From Pseudomonadota bacterium (GTDB lineage Bacteria > Pseudomonadota > Gammaproteobacteria > Steroidobacterales > SZUA-146), in the NCBI GenBank assembly GCA_039028935.1, contig JBCCHD010000006.1, positions 62,001 to 126,000 on the forward strand: a stretch of DNA of 64,000 nucleotides, in the 5' to 3' direction. A model generated the notes under the pieces. The model was given only the letters and a program-made list of their open reading frames with translations. It was not told where the DNA came from and ran no database searches. Positions 18,714 to 26,689 of the stretch are shown here, piece by piece. How positions within the stretch are numbered: position 1 is the first letter of the stretch; each line of letters starts with the position of its first letter. A program made the translations under genes and the position numbers.

Positions 18714-19499
18714 TTAGAGTTGGTTGTTGACGTATTCGAGCATTTGATCACTCGTTGAAATGGCCTTTGAGTTCATTTCATACGCGCGCTGCGTTTCAAT
18801 CATGCCGACGAGTTCTTCGACGACATTGACATTGGATCCTTCGAGTGAGCCTTGCGCGAGAGTGCCAAGCCCATTGAGACCAGGGTTACCAACTTGAGGG
18901 GCACCACTGGCGGCGGTTTCAACAAATAAATTCTGTCCGCGCGGCTCAAGGCCGGCCGGATTGATAAAGTCCGCGAGCTGCACATTCCCGACTTGCACGG
19001 GCGCTGGTTGGTCGATAAGACGTACCGAAACCGTGCCATCGGTACCAATTGTGATGCTCTGCGCACCATCTGGAATGCTGATTCCCGGTTGCAATGAATA
19101 GCCGCTGGACGTCACCATTTCGCCTTGGCTATTGAGCTGAAACGCCCCATCCCGGGTGTAGGCCTGACCGCCATCTGGCAATAGGATTTCGAAAAACCCG
19201 CGACCTGACACCGCGATGTCCAATGAGTTATTTGTTTGTCCGATGTTGCCTTGTTCAAACGTTTTTTGTGTCGCAACCAGCCGCACGCCGGTGCCGAGCA
19301 TCGTGCCGGAAGGATACCGGGTGTCTTGGGACGATTGGCCGCCGGGCTGACGACGGTTTTGATACAGCAAATCTTCGAATACTGCGCGGCTTCGCTTGAA
19401 TCCACTCGTGGTTGAATTCGCGAGATTGTTGGAAATCACGGCCATCTTGGTTTGCTGTGCGTCAAGGCCGGTTTTGGCTGCCCAAAGTGCTGAGTTCAT
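18714..19499 (-). CDS. flgG: Flagellar distal rod protein FlgG
   Basis: FlgG builds the distal rod. The 261 residues start with the rod signature ([20 protein letters not shown] followed by [15 protein letters not shown]) and include the FlgG-specific [18 protein letters not shown] segment, which stiffens the rod compared with the hook. The C-terminal [20 protein letters not shown] matches the family. It is separated from flgF by 80 bases that contain a sigma-54-like element. Confidence 0.97.
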   Translation of the reverse strand: MNSALWAAKTGLDAQQTKMAVISNNLANSTTSGFKRSRAVFEDLLYQNRRQPGGQSSQDTRYPSGTMLGTGVRLVATQKTFEQGNIGQTNNSLDIAVSGRGFFEILLPDGGQAYTRDGAFQLNSQGEMVTSSGYSLQPGISIPDGAQSITIGTDGTVSVRLIDQPAPVQVGNVQLADFINPAGLEPRGQNLFVETAASGAPQVGNPGLNGLGTLAQGSLEGSNVNVVEELVGMIETQRAYEMNSKAISTSDQMLEYVNNQL

Positions 19500-19561
19500 G
19501 GTGAGTTGTCCTTCGTTAGAGTGTCAAAAAAGGGTCGAATGCCTTGCGCTAATCAAAAAGC

Positions 19562-19577
19562 TGCAAGTTGCATGCCA
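19562..19577 (-). promoter_or_regulatory. Probable internal sigma-54 promoter for flgGHIJ
   Basis: The minus-strand sequence TGGCATGCAACTTGCA fits TGGCAC-N5-TTGCA with one mismatch and exact spacing, directly after the flgF stop and 63 bases before the flgG start. An internal promoter here would uncouple distal-rod and ring genes from flgB-flgF. Confidence 0.7.
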
Positions 19578-19579
19578 TA

Positions 19580-20320
19580 TCAACGCATACGCATGAGCTG
19601 GGCGGCTGCGTCCGCATCTTCTTTCGCGGTGGCGATGAGCTTGACCTGCATTTCATAGAGCCGAGAGATTTCGATCATGTCCACCAGCGACTGCGCCGCA
19701 TTGACGTTGCTCGATTCCAGTGAACCCGACAGCAGTTTTACCTCGGCATCGGCATCGGCAACCCCCCCGGCTTTAAGCCGAAAGAGACCGTCCGGACCAC
19801 GCTGCAAGTCTTCGTTTGGCGGATTAACTAGCTTAATTCGATCGACAACCGCGAGCGTAGTGGGTCCTTGTCCAAGCGGCACAATCGAAATGGTGCCGTC
19901 TCCACCGACCGTCAACGACGCGTGAGGCGGTATCGCCACCGGGCCACCGTCACCCATAACCTGCAGTTGGCGCCCGGTCGTCATCAAGCCAAACGCATCC
20001 AAGTGCAAATCGCCCGCGCGGGTATAGGCTTCGCTACCATCGGGTGCTTGCACGGCGATCCAACCTTGCCCCTGCACCGCGACGTCCAACTCGCGTCCAG
20101 TAGACCGTATTGCACCGTAGCCAAAGTCGGCACCGGTGCCGGCGTTGATGACATTGGCACGGCTTTGGTAGCCATCTCCGCGTATCGGTGCATCAACACT
20201 CCCCAGTAGCTCCGCTCGAAAGCCCGTGGTGCTGGCGTTAGCGAGGTTATTACTTACAATGGCCTGCGCCTGCATGCTGTGTTTAGCGCCGGTCATAGCG
20301 ATGTAGCCAAGTCTGTCCAT
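19580..20320 (-). CDS. flgF: Flagellar proximal rod protein FlgF
   Basis: FlgF is a proximal-rod subunit between FlgC/FlgB and FlgG. The 246 residues carry the rod N-terminal motif (AQAIVSNNLANASTTGFRAE), the YTRAGDLHLDAFGLM strand typical of FlgE/F/G proteins and the C-terminal helix (AAQSLVDMIEISRLYEMQVK). It is 45 bases downstream of flgE in the same orientation. Confidence 0.96.
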   Translation of the reverse strand: MDRLGYIAMTGAKHSMQAQAIVSNNLANASTTGFRAELLGSVDAPIRGDGYQSRANVINAGTGADFGYGAIRSTGRELDVAVQGQGWIAVQAPDGSEAYTRAGDLHLDAFGLMTTGRQLQVMGDGGPVAIPPHASLTVGGDGTISIVPLGQGPTTLAVVDRIKLVNPPNEDLQRGPDGLFRLKAGGVADADAEVKLLSGSLESSNVNAAQSLVDMIEISRLYEMQVKLIATAKEDADAAAQLMRMR

Positions 20321-20365
20321 GAATGCGATTCCTGTTGGGCCGTCTTACGCGTTAACTCAAAAACG

Positions 20366-21583
20366 TTATCGAATGTTCAATACTGTCGATGTCACCTGGT
20401 CCGCCGTCGTAATCATCTGTGCATTGGCCTGGAAGTTCCGCTGCGCGGTAATCATGTTTACAAGCTGCGCCGTCAGATCGACATTAGACGCCTCCAATGC
20501 GCCCGACTGGATCAAGCCAAAACTTGATGTGCCGGCCTCGCCCAACACAACGCTGCCAGACTCAAAGGACTCACTCCAGAGTGTGTCGCCACGTTGCCCA
20601 AGGCCATTGGGGTTCGCAAAATTGGCCAACGCCACTTTGCCAAGTGAGCTGGACTGCCCATTGGTGAAGCGCGCGAACAACACGCCGGTAGTACCGACCT
20701 CAAGTCCGATGAGACGCCCTGTGGTGAATCCATCCTGAATAAGTGAGTTCACGGCAAACTGTTCGCCAAACTGCGTCGTGTCGTTGTAATTCACCGTAAG
20801 ATTGATGTCATCGGAGCCGGTACCGGTTGGAAACGCGGGTAAGGTCACCTGGCCGCCGGCCGGCGTCGTGATTTGCCCCTCACTATCGAAGATCAGCGGT
20901 TGTGCTGGACCCACCGGTGAGCCGTCGATGTACGTTTCGGCTAGCCACTCGTTGTTACCGACGTCTTTGATGTAGTAAAACGTAGCGGTGTGTGCAGCGC
21001 CCAACGAATCGTAGATCGTGGTCGATGTTGTGTGGTTATAGCTGGCGGGGTCGTCCGGATCGAAAACGGGATTGGTCGGTTGCTCCGCCGCCGCTGGCAA
21101 GTTAACACCGATTTCAGCTAGGGTCGTTTCGGAAGGCGCATTGGTGCCGACCAGCACGCGCATATCGGTAAGCAACCCCGTGTTGAATGAATCATTGTCC
21201 GCCGGTGGAAAGCCCTGCAGTCGCGCCCCTTTGGGATTGACCACAAAACCCTCGCGGTCCACGCTGAAGTTTCCCGCTCGGGTGTAAGCACGGCTACCGC
21301 CATCAAGCAGTGTGAAGAAGCCTTCACCACCAATCGCCATGTCAAGCGCGTTATTCGTAAAATCAACGTTCCCTTGCGAGAACGCCTGCGACACACCGGT
21401 CATGCGCACACCGCTGCCGGAGACGCTGGTGGCCAAACTACCGCTACCCGCTGCGAACACTTCCGCAAACTCAGCGCGAGAGCTTTTAAAACCATAAGTA
21501 TTCGCGTTGGCAATGTTATTCGCCGTCACGTTCAGATCAGAAGAAGCGGCGTTCAATCCGCTGAGTGCAATTCGAAAAGGCAT
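20366..21583 (-). CDS. flgE: Flagellar hook protein FlgE
   Basis: FlgE is the hook subunit. Its 405 residues open with LSGLNAASSDLNVTANNIAN, contain ALDMAIGGEGFFTLLDGGSR and YTRAGNFSVDREGFVVNPKG, have a variable middle domain (ATFYYIKDVGNNEWLAETYI) and end in the hook C-terminal motif (LVNMITAQRNFQANAQMITT). It lies 49 bases after flgD, whose product caps the growing hook. Confidence 0.98.
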   Translation of the reverse strand: MPFRIALSGLNAASSDLNVTANNIANANTYGFKSSRAEFAEVFAAGSGSLATSVSGSGVRMTGVSQAFSQGNVDFTNNALDMAIGGEGFFTLLDGGSRAYTRAGNFSVDREGFVVNPKGARLQGFPPADNDSFNTGLLTDMRVLVGTNAPSETTLAEIGVNLPAAAEQPTNPVFDPDDPASYNHTTSTTIYDSLGAAHTATFYYIKDVGNNEWLAETYIDGSPVGPAQPLIFDSEGQITTPAGGQVTLPAFPTGTGSDDINLTVNYNDTTQFGEQFAVNSLIQDGFTTGRLIGLEVGTTGVLFARFTNGQSSSLGKVALANFANPNGLGQRGDTLWSESFESGSVVLGEAGTSSFGLIQSGALEASNVDLTAQLVNMITAQRNFQANAQMITTADQVTSTVLNIR

Positions 21584-21632
21584 AGTGGGTTTCCTTGCGG
21601 GTTAGATTTTGAAAATGTTGCCTATTCGCGGC

Positions 21633-22304
21633 TTACTGAATCTGACGAATCTGATTCAGTTCCAGCGAATCCATATTGTGAAAGTTGAGGCTGAGCGCAC
21701 CCGAATACGGCGAGAGCGACACGCTCTCGACTTCGGCGGCGACCAATACACCGACGGCTTCAGAGCCGCCCGGGGTGTCGATTTGGGCTTCAAAGGTGTA
21801 GCGCCCAGCAGGGGCTTCAACACCCTCTTCGGTCATTCCATCCCAGGTAAATGACGCCAGACCGCCGTCGTGCTGCCCAAGATTGAGTCGACGCACAACC
21901 TGCCCTGCACTATCACGTACCTCAACCGACACGCGCCCAGTCGGGATGGGCACATCCACCGCCCCGGCAAGCTCTCGTTTGTCACCCAACGTCGCACCGT
22001 TGGTTTCGGCCAGAACCGTGCGGCCGATCAAACCGGAAGCCTGAAGTGTTTGATCCGATGAGATCGAGGCGGCAACCGCACCGAAACTCTCCTTGAGTTC
22101 GGTAATTCCCGACACGGTACCGAACTGTGCTATTTGACCCAGAAATTCACCGTTCTCCATTGGTTTAAACGGATCCTGGTTTTGGAACTGCGTGATCATG
22201 AGCTTGAGATACTCCTCCTGTCCCAAGTCTGAGCGATTGGCGCTGCTGGCAGGCGCTTGGGCGCTGATACCGCCGGCGGCTTCTAAAGCGTTAATGGTTG
22301 ACAT
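21633..22304 (-). CDS. flgD: Flagellar hook cap / scaffold protein FlgD
   Basis: FlgD caps the growing hook and is absent from the finished flagellum. The 223 residues contain the conserved N-terminal region (EEYLKLMITQFQNQDPFKPM, ENGEFLGQIAQFGTVSGI) and a C-terminal Tudor/FlgD-Ig-like half (VRRLNLGQHDGGLASFTWDG). It is 22 bases after flgC. Confidence 0.97.
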   Translation of the reverse strand: MSTINALEAAGGISAQAPASSANRSDLGQEEYLKLMITQFQNQDPFKPMENGEFLGQIAQFGTVSGITELKESFGAVAASISSDQTLQASGLIGRTVLAETNGATLGDKRELAGAVDVPIPTGRVSVEVRDSAGQVVRRLNLGQHDGGLASFTWDGMTEEGVEAPAGRYTFEAQIDTPGGSEAVGVLVAAEVESVSLSPYSGALSLNFHNMDSLELNQIRQIQ

Positions 22305-22326
22305 GCTTATTTCCTTTTGAGTTGAT

Positions 22327-22737
22327 TTACTGACCCATGCTCAATGTGCGCATGAGCAGCTCTTTCGATGTATTCATGACTTCGATGTTGTTCTTATACG
22401 AGCGTGATGCCGACATCATGTTGACCATCTCCTCAATCGGATTCACGTTACTGGAAAACACATAACCTTCGTCATTGGCGTTGGGGTTGTCCGGCGCGTA
22501 ACGCGCGACAACGTCAGCCTGGCTCTGAACCACGCCGAGCACGCGCACCATCGGGTTTTCATCGGGTTTCATCGCGTCAGCGAAACTGGCAAATACCGGC
22601 TGCCGAGCGCGATAGGCGCTGGCCGCGTCGCCACTGACGTTGTCGGCGTTGGCCACATTGCTGGCCGTCACGTTTAAACGCACGGTTTGGGCGTTCATCC
22701 CGGAGCCGGCGATATCGAGAATATTGAAAAAAGACAT
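22327..22737 (-). CDS. flgC: Flagellar proximal rod protein FlgC
   Basis: FlgC is a proximal rod subunit. The 136 residues have the rod motif at the N terminus (MNAQTVRLNVTASNVANADN) and the usual NPNANDEGYVFSSNVNPIEE and C-terminal MVNMMSASRSYKNNIEVMNT segments. The start codon overlaps the flgB stop by one base (TAATG), so the two are translated together. Confidence 0.97.
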   Translation of the reverse strand: MSFFNILDIAGSGMNAQTVRLNVTASNVANADNVSGDAASAYRARQPVFASFADAMKPDENPMVRVLGVVQSQADVVARYAPDNPNANDEGYVFSSNVNPIEEMVNMMSASRSYKNNIEVMNTSKELLMRTLSMGQ

Positions 22738-23126
22738 TATTGATGGCTTCCTGAAATTGCCGCGCGCAGTGACTTAACGCGCCCGCTTAAAAATCGAAGA
22801 CTGGCCTGATAGCGCAGGGCGTTCTCACCAAACTTGGCCTGTTCGACATCGGCTTCCACGCTGTTGCCGTCCAGTGACGGATGCAACGGCGTGCGATACA
22901 TCAAAGCCGCGTCATCATGAAGACGTGCCTGACGCTGATGAGACGCATGCGTTGTGTGCATATCGATCTGCTTGGCGCGACCGAGCGCGGCTTGAAAGTC
23001 GATATCACGCGCCTTGTAGTTGGGCGTATCGGCGTTCGCAATGTTGGCGGCGAGAACCTCTGTTCGGCGACCCCACATGGACAGGGCTTTAGCGTGTATG
23101 CCGAGTATCGGATCGAAACGGTTCAT
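22737..23126 (-). CDS. flgB: Flagellar proximal rod protein FlgB
   Basis: FlgB is the most cell-proximal rod subunit. The ATG at 23126, with AAGGA 8 bases upstream, gives 129 residues starting MNRFDPILGIHAKALSMWGR; a longer frame begins further upstream without support. The rod motif VLAANIANADTPNYKARDID is followed by GNSVEADVEQAKFGENALRY. It is the first gene of flgBCDEF and has a perfect sigma-54 promoter 35 bases upstream. Confidence 0.96.
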   Translation of the reverse strand: MNRFDPILGIHAKALSMWGRRTEVLAANIANADTPNYKARDIDFQAALGRAKQIDMHTTHASHQRQARLHDDAALMYRTPLHPSLDGNSVEADVEQAKFGENALRYQASLRFLSGRVKSLRAAISGSHQ

Positions 23127-23160
23127 GACGGGTTCCTTGTGGATGACATGCCTAGCAAGG

Positions 23161-23176
23161 AGCAAAGATCGTGCCA
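23161..23176 (-). promoter_or_regulatory. Sigma-54 promoter for flgBCDEF
   Basis: On the minus strand TGGCACGATCTTTGCT is a full match to TGGCACG-N4-TTGC[AT]. The flgB start is 35 bases downstream. It shares the 453-base flgB-flgA divergent region (23127-23579) with the flgA promoter; I see nothing else there apart from GC-rich imperfect hairpins near 23275-23310. Confidence 0.93.
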
Positions 23177-23462
23177 GTCTTTGAAACGGCCAATTTGCCG
23201 CGTGTTTGCCCGTTTATTTCCGTCAACCACGTGTCAAAGCGGCAAGGATTTTCCGGCGAGCGGCAATTCCGAACACTCCGACCGCCGGTTCAGCGGTGCC
23301 GCCCGGCGTGGTCCAGGGGATGTCCAGCCGGCATTCACGTCGTTAGGCGAACGGATTGCGTTCGGTATCTAACGGGTGGTGGGCCTCACGCGACACGCGA
23401 TGGGTCCTTCTCTACCGACTGGCCAGCCTTATGCGGAACAAACGCCAGGCACCGAAATCGTC

Positions 23463-23478
23463 TGGCACGTTTCGTGCA
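23463..23478 (+). promoter_or_regulatory. Sigma-54 promoter for flgA
   Basis: The plus-strand sequence TGGCACGTTTCGTGCA fits TGGCACG-N4-TTGCA with one mismatch and exact spacing, about 100 bases upstream of the preferred flgA start. It is divergent to the flgB promoter. Confidence 0.83.
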
Positions 23479-23579
23479 ATCAAACTCTTAAGCCGTGTTA
23501 GCCGATCGCCGCAGATTGACGATATGGCCGAGAATAGAAGTCTTAGATGACTGATTTATATTATTTTATTGGAACATTG

Positions 23580-24329
23580 ATGGCTGTTAACCGACCTTTG
23601 CTCCGTCCACATCATGCGTACCGTCAGCGGCGGATCGTCGTGATTTTGACGCTTTTAACCGGTATAAGCACGACGGCTCTCGCCGCCACGAGCGCGTGGC
23701 AGGCCTTGCCATCCATTCGTCAAGTGGCCGTCGACTTCGTGACCCCGCGCGTCCAACAGCCGGGCCGTGAGGTACACATCGTTGCCGGCGAGCTTGATTC
23801 GCGCCTTCGATTGCCGCGTTGTACTGCACCGCTGGAGGCCTATCTCCCACCTGGCGGTCAGATTCGTACACAAACGGCGGTGGGGGTACGGTGTCACGCA
23901 CCGAAATGGAAGCTGTTTGTGCCGGTGCGAATCGGCACCTCGGCCAATGTGTGGGTCGCGGCACGCCCATTGACAAAGGGCGCCGTCGTCTCGGCCGACG
24001 ATCTGCGTGTGATGAAGCGCGATTTGGGATCATTACGTACAGGCTATGTTCTGGCGGACCAGACCATCGAAGGCCAGGTAGTGAAACGCGCCATCGACGT
24101 TGGTCAGGCGCTGCGGCCTCAGATGCTCAGCGCGCCGATCGTCGTTCGCCGCGGACAGTCACTGACCATTAGCGCCGGCTCAAAAACCGGCCCGATTCAC
24201 ATTCGCATGGCGGGCCAAGCACTCGCCGACGGACAAATTGGGCAGCGAATTCGAGTAAAGAACCTGTCTTCGGGGCGAACCATCGAAGGTATTGTCCGCT
24301 CTAGGGGGCGGGTTGAAATTCCAGAATAA
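23580..24329 (+). CDS. flgA: Flagellar P-ring assembly chaperone FlgA
   Basis: FlgA is a periplasmic chaperone for the P-ring protein FlgI. From the ATG at 23580 (GGA 6 bases upstream) the product has 249 residues with a signal peptide (IVVILTLLTGISTTALA). An ATG at 23547 in the same frame would add 11 residues. The mature part has the SAF domain (WVAARPLTKGAVVSADDLRV) and the conserved LDSRLRLPRCTAPLEAYLPP and C-terminal GQRIRVKNLSSGRTIEGIVR segments. It is divergent from flgB and followed by flgM. Confidence 0.95.
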   Translation: MAVNRPLLRPHHAYRQRRIVVILTLLTGISTTALAATSAWQALPSIRQVAVDFVTPRVQQPGREVHIVAGELDSRLRLPRCTAPLEAYLPPGGQIRTQTAVGVRCHAPKWKLFVPVRIGTSANVWVAARPLTKGAVVSADDLRVMKRDLGSLRTGYVLADQTIEGQVVKRAIDVGQALRPQMLSAPIVVRRGQSLTISAGSKTGPIHIRMAGQALADGQIGQRIRVKNLSSGRTIEGIVRSRGRVEIPE

Positions 24330-24438
24330 AGTATTTTTTTCAATGATTTATAAGATTTTATTAACTATAATTATCACTTACTGGGGTATACCACGACGTC
24401 GACGTGAGACGGCGATGCACCTCAAGCAAATAATGTTC

Positions 24439-24465
24439 TAAAGTTTCCAATGCTTGCGCCGATAC
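24439..24465 (+). promoter_or_regulatory. Sigma-28 (FliA) promoter for flgMN
   Basis: The plus strand has a perfect TAAAGTTT, an 11-base spacer and GCCGATAC (7 of 8). It lies 36 bases before the flgM start, so the anti-sigma factor is made by the sigma factor it inhibits, the usual feedback loop. The preceding 24330-24438 is AT-rich with no gene. Confidence 0.92.
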
Positions 24466-24500
24466 AGTGGGTGCAGGACCAAAAAGGAGAGCACGTGCTC

Positions 24501-24833
24501 ATGGCAAACAATATCGATTCACTGACCAATCAGTCTATGCAAATTTCCGGTAAAACCACGCAAACCAGCGGCACGAGCAGCGCCAGCCCAGCCAATGCCA
24601 AAGCGGAAGGCGCGTCGAGTAGCGCCGGTCAGACGATGGATACCGTACAGCTGACCGATGATGCTCGACTGCTGCAGGCGGCCGAGCAGAAACTCAATCA
24701 AGTGAGCGAGGTCGACAGCAAGCGCGTGGAAGCCGTGCGCAGCCAGATTGAGTCGGGTGACTATTCCGTCTCTGCTGAACGCACCGCCTCCAAGATGATG
24801 GCTTACGACCGCTCCCTGCCTGACGCGAAATAA
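24501..24833 (+). CDS. flgM: Anti-sigma-28 factor FlgM
   Basis: FlgM binds FliA and is exported once the hook is complete, releasing late transcription. The 110 residues are mostly polar and disordered at the N terminus (Ser/Thr/Ala-rich) with the conserved sigma-binding C-terminal half (DTVQLTDDARLLQAAEQKLN, VDSKRVEAVRSQIESGDYSV). An in-frame GTG two codons earlier (24495) is better spaced from AGGAGA (24485-24490) and could be the true start. Confidence 0.94.
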   Translation: MANNIDSLTNQSMQISGKTTQTSGTSSASPANAKAEGASSSAGQTMDTVQLTDDARLLQAAEQKLNQVSEVDSKRVEAVRSQIESGDYSVSAERTASKMMAYDRSLPDAK

Positions 24834-25328
24834 ATGCTGACCGTTGTTCCTGATAGCGGCGAGTCGGTCACGCACCGTCGCGCGCGTGAATTGCAGCGAT
24901 CGCTCGAAGAGGCGGTCGACTGTGTTGATCATCTACTCAGGGTGTTGCACAACGAACGGGACGCGTTGAGCGCCGGAAACGTGGAGCAACTCGACTACTG
25001 TGGGCAGCAAAAAGCGGATTGTGTCGTGCAGCTTGAAACGGTCGATAGTCGACGCGCGCAGCAGTGTCGTGAGTTAGGCATCCGAAACGACGACATTGAC
25101 GAGTTTCTCGCCGCGCACAAGTGCAGTGACGGCACATCCTGGCAACACTTTACGACGCGCCTCGCATCCTGCCGGGACGCCAACTCTCTGAACAACGCGC
25201 TGGTACGTATTCGCCGCGGGCATATCGAAAAAGCGCTCGGCATTCTCCGGGGCGCCTCCGGCGACACGCCACTCTATGGCCCAGACGGTCTAGATACACC
25301 TTCGGGCTCACCGTTGGGCCGCGCCTAG
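24834..25328 (+). CDS. flgN: Flagellar export chaperone FlgN
   Basis: FlgN is the cytosolic export chaperone of FlgK and FlgL. The 164-residue product is helical, with ELQRSLEEAVDCVDHLLRVL and NERDALSAGNVEQLDYCGQQ matching the FlgN pattern in which an L-x-x-E-R-x-A-L segment is followed by a long second helix. The ATG follows the flgM stop directly. The Pro/Gly-rich C-terminal tail would bind the hook-associated proteins. Confidence 0.88.
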   Translation: MLTVVPDSGESVTHRRARELQRSLEEAVDCVDHLLRVLHNERDALSAGNVEQLDYCGQQKADCVVQLETVDSRRAQQCRELGIRNDDIDEFLAAHKCSDGTSWQHFTTRLASCRDANSLNNALVRIRRGHIEKALGILRGASGDTPLYGPDGLDTPSGSPLGRA

Positions 25329-25512
25329 CAACACCCTACTCTCACGCTCTTTTATGTCACTGCTGCGTCCGGCACCGGCCGTTCGCCGGTCCATCGCGGG
25401 TGTCGTCTGTCACGCCAGTTGGGCGCGACGCGTCGCGTTCACTAAACGACCGACACTCAAGTTTAAGGCCTGTCGGTCGCTGACCTATTAGGCGCACTAT
25501 TCGGTAAGCAGA

Positions 25513-26352
25513 TTGATCCATTCGCACCACTCCCCCTCCCTACATCGTGTACCGGCATCGACCGCACCCGCGCGACCGGATTTGGCGCAGTCCGACCGGC
25601 GCGCAGCGTCTGCACTACGCGCCAACACGCTGGATGCGTCCGCACCAGCACCCTCAATCGCGCTGAATAGGACCGACCACACGACTGAACCGGTACCTGT
25701 CGAATCCGTTGAACAACGACCACCGCAGACCGCCGCCAACGGCGTCCATTCCGCCGAATCCCACAGCGCGCCAGCCGACGACTCGGCAGCGACAGACGCC
25801 CAACTCAGCGAGGCTGAAGAGAAAACACTGCGTGAGTTGCAAGAACGCGATCGTGAGGTGCGTGCGCACGAGCAGGCCCATCTCGCCGCCGCGGGCAGTT
25901 TGGCCATTGGCGGGGCGAGATATACTTATGAACGCGGGCCTGATCAACGGTTGTATGCGGTCGGCGGGGAGGTCCAGATTGACACCTCCGAGGTAAAAGG
26001 GGATCCCCAGGCAACACTTCGCAAAGCACAGACCGTACGTCGCGCGGCGCTGGCACCGGCCAATCCATCCGCACAAGATCGACAGGTCGCCGCCGAGGCC
26101 GCGCGCATGGCCGCCGAGGCCCAAGCGGATATCGCGCAAGAGGCGTCTCCCGCGACGGCCGAATCGTCCTCAAGTTCCGTGTCCGAAAACGCGCCCTCCT
26201 CCGCCGGTCAGGCGATCGAACCGCTGCACTGTGCCGCCTGCGGCGGGCGTCATGCCGATTCTGCGCACGCTGGCCTGACGGCCTATCACGACAACACAAA
26301 CCTCCACTCAGAATCGGTTGGAACCAGCACGTCGATCGAATACAAAGCCTGA
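25513..26352 (+). CDS. Putative HExxH metalloprotease, SprA-related (PF12118-like)
   Basis: The 279-residue protein resembles the SprA-related family, annotated in databases as putative metalloproteases and common in polar-flagellated proteobacteria. A disordered N-terminal half rich in Ala, Pro and Ser is followed by a charged helix ([20 protein letters not shown]) leading into HEQAH (His119, Glu120, His123), a zinc-protease motif, and the conserved [20 protein letters not shown] block. A C-x-x-C pair (Cys240, Cys243) near the end could bind a second metal. The only in-frame start is TTG (25513, or a later TTG), so the N terminus is uncertain. No signal peptide is visible. Its function is unknown. 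Confidence 0.75.
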   Translation: MIHSHHSPSLHRVPASTAPARPDLAQSDRRAASALRANTLDASAPAPSIALNRTDHTTEPVPVESVEQRPPQTAANGVHSAESHSAPADDSAATDAQLSEAEEKTLRELQERDREVRAHEQAHLAAAGSLAIGGARYTYERGPDQRLYAVGGEVQIDTSEVKGDPQATLRKAQTVRRAALAPANPSAQDRQVAAEAARMAAEAQADIAQEASPATAESSSSSVSENAPSSAGQAIEPLHCAACGGRHADSAHAGLTAYHDNTNLHSESVGTSTSIEYKA

Positions 26353-26465
26353 GCAAGCCGCTGGGTCCCGCCAGTGGAAACCACGCCGCCGATCCGGCCA
26401 ATACACCGACGTGTCGTCATAGTCTTAGCGGGTGATGCCCCGGTGCATGGGCACGAGAATGGGCG

Positions 26466-26492
26466 TGACCGATGCCGGGCCGGCATCGGTCA
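26466..26492. repeat. 27-bp near-perfect palindrome upstream of the TonB receptor
   Basis: Two perfect 13-bp arms (TGACCGATGCCGG and its complement) surround a single G. It ends 7 bases before the Fur-like site. It has no adjoining T tract, so it is more likely a protein-binding site or cruciform than a terminator, although it could end transcription of the metalloprotease gene 113 bases upstream. Confidence 0.6.
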
Positions 26493-26498
26493 AGCGAT

Positions 26499-26517
26499 GC
26501 GAACGATTATCATCATT
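26499..26517 (-). promoter_or_regulatory. Candidate Fur box upstream of the TonB-dependent receptor
   Basis: Read on the minus strand the 19-mer AATGATGATAATCGTTCGC matches the Fur consensus GATAATGATAATCATTATC at 14 of 19 positions, with a perfect central ATGATAATC. It lies about 170 bases upstream of the receptor start in an AT-rich stretch. The 26353-26689 gap also carries the palindrome and the LacI-type operator. Confidence 0.5.
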
Positions 26518-26593
26518 TTTTATCGAAAATTTCAACTTATATGATTGTTTTCAATAGTTATTTACTGTTTCAAGCGCCCGTTCTTCGACGCAC

Positions 26594-26613
26594 TTGCATT
26601 CGAAGTACATTTT
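26594..26613 (+). promoter_or_regulatory. LacI-type operator, copy 1 (TonB receptor promoter)
   Basis: TTGCATTCGAAGTACATTTT is identical over 20 bases to the complement of 33709-33728 and shares TTGCATTCGAA with the perfect palindrome at 41818-41833. The central C-G step and half-site TTGCATTC fit a LacI-family operator. It lies 76 bases before the receptor ATG, where it could block or overlap the promoter. Confidence 0.75.
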
Positions 26614-26689
26614 GCCGCACACTCTCAGTATCGAGGCAGTATTATGTCCGATTTACCGCACAGACCATTTTGTCCTTGGGGGAATTCCA

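Noticed and set aside
26466-26492. Palindrome as an intrinsic terminator
   Set aside because: No T tract adjoins either arm and the loop would be a single base, which RNA cannot form well; it is better regarded as a DNA palindrome.
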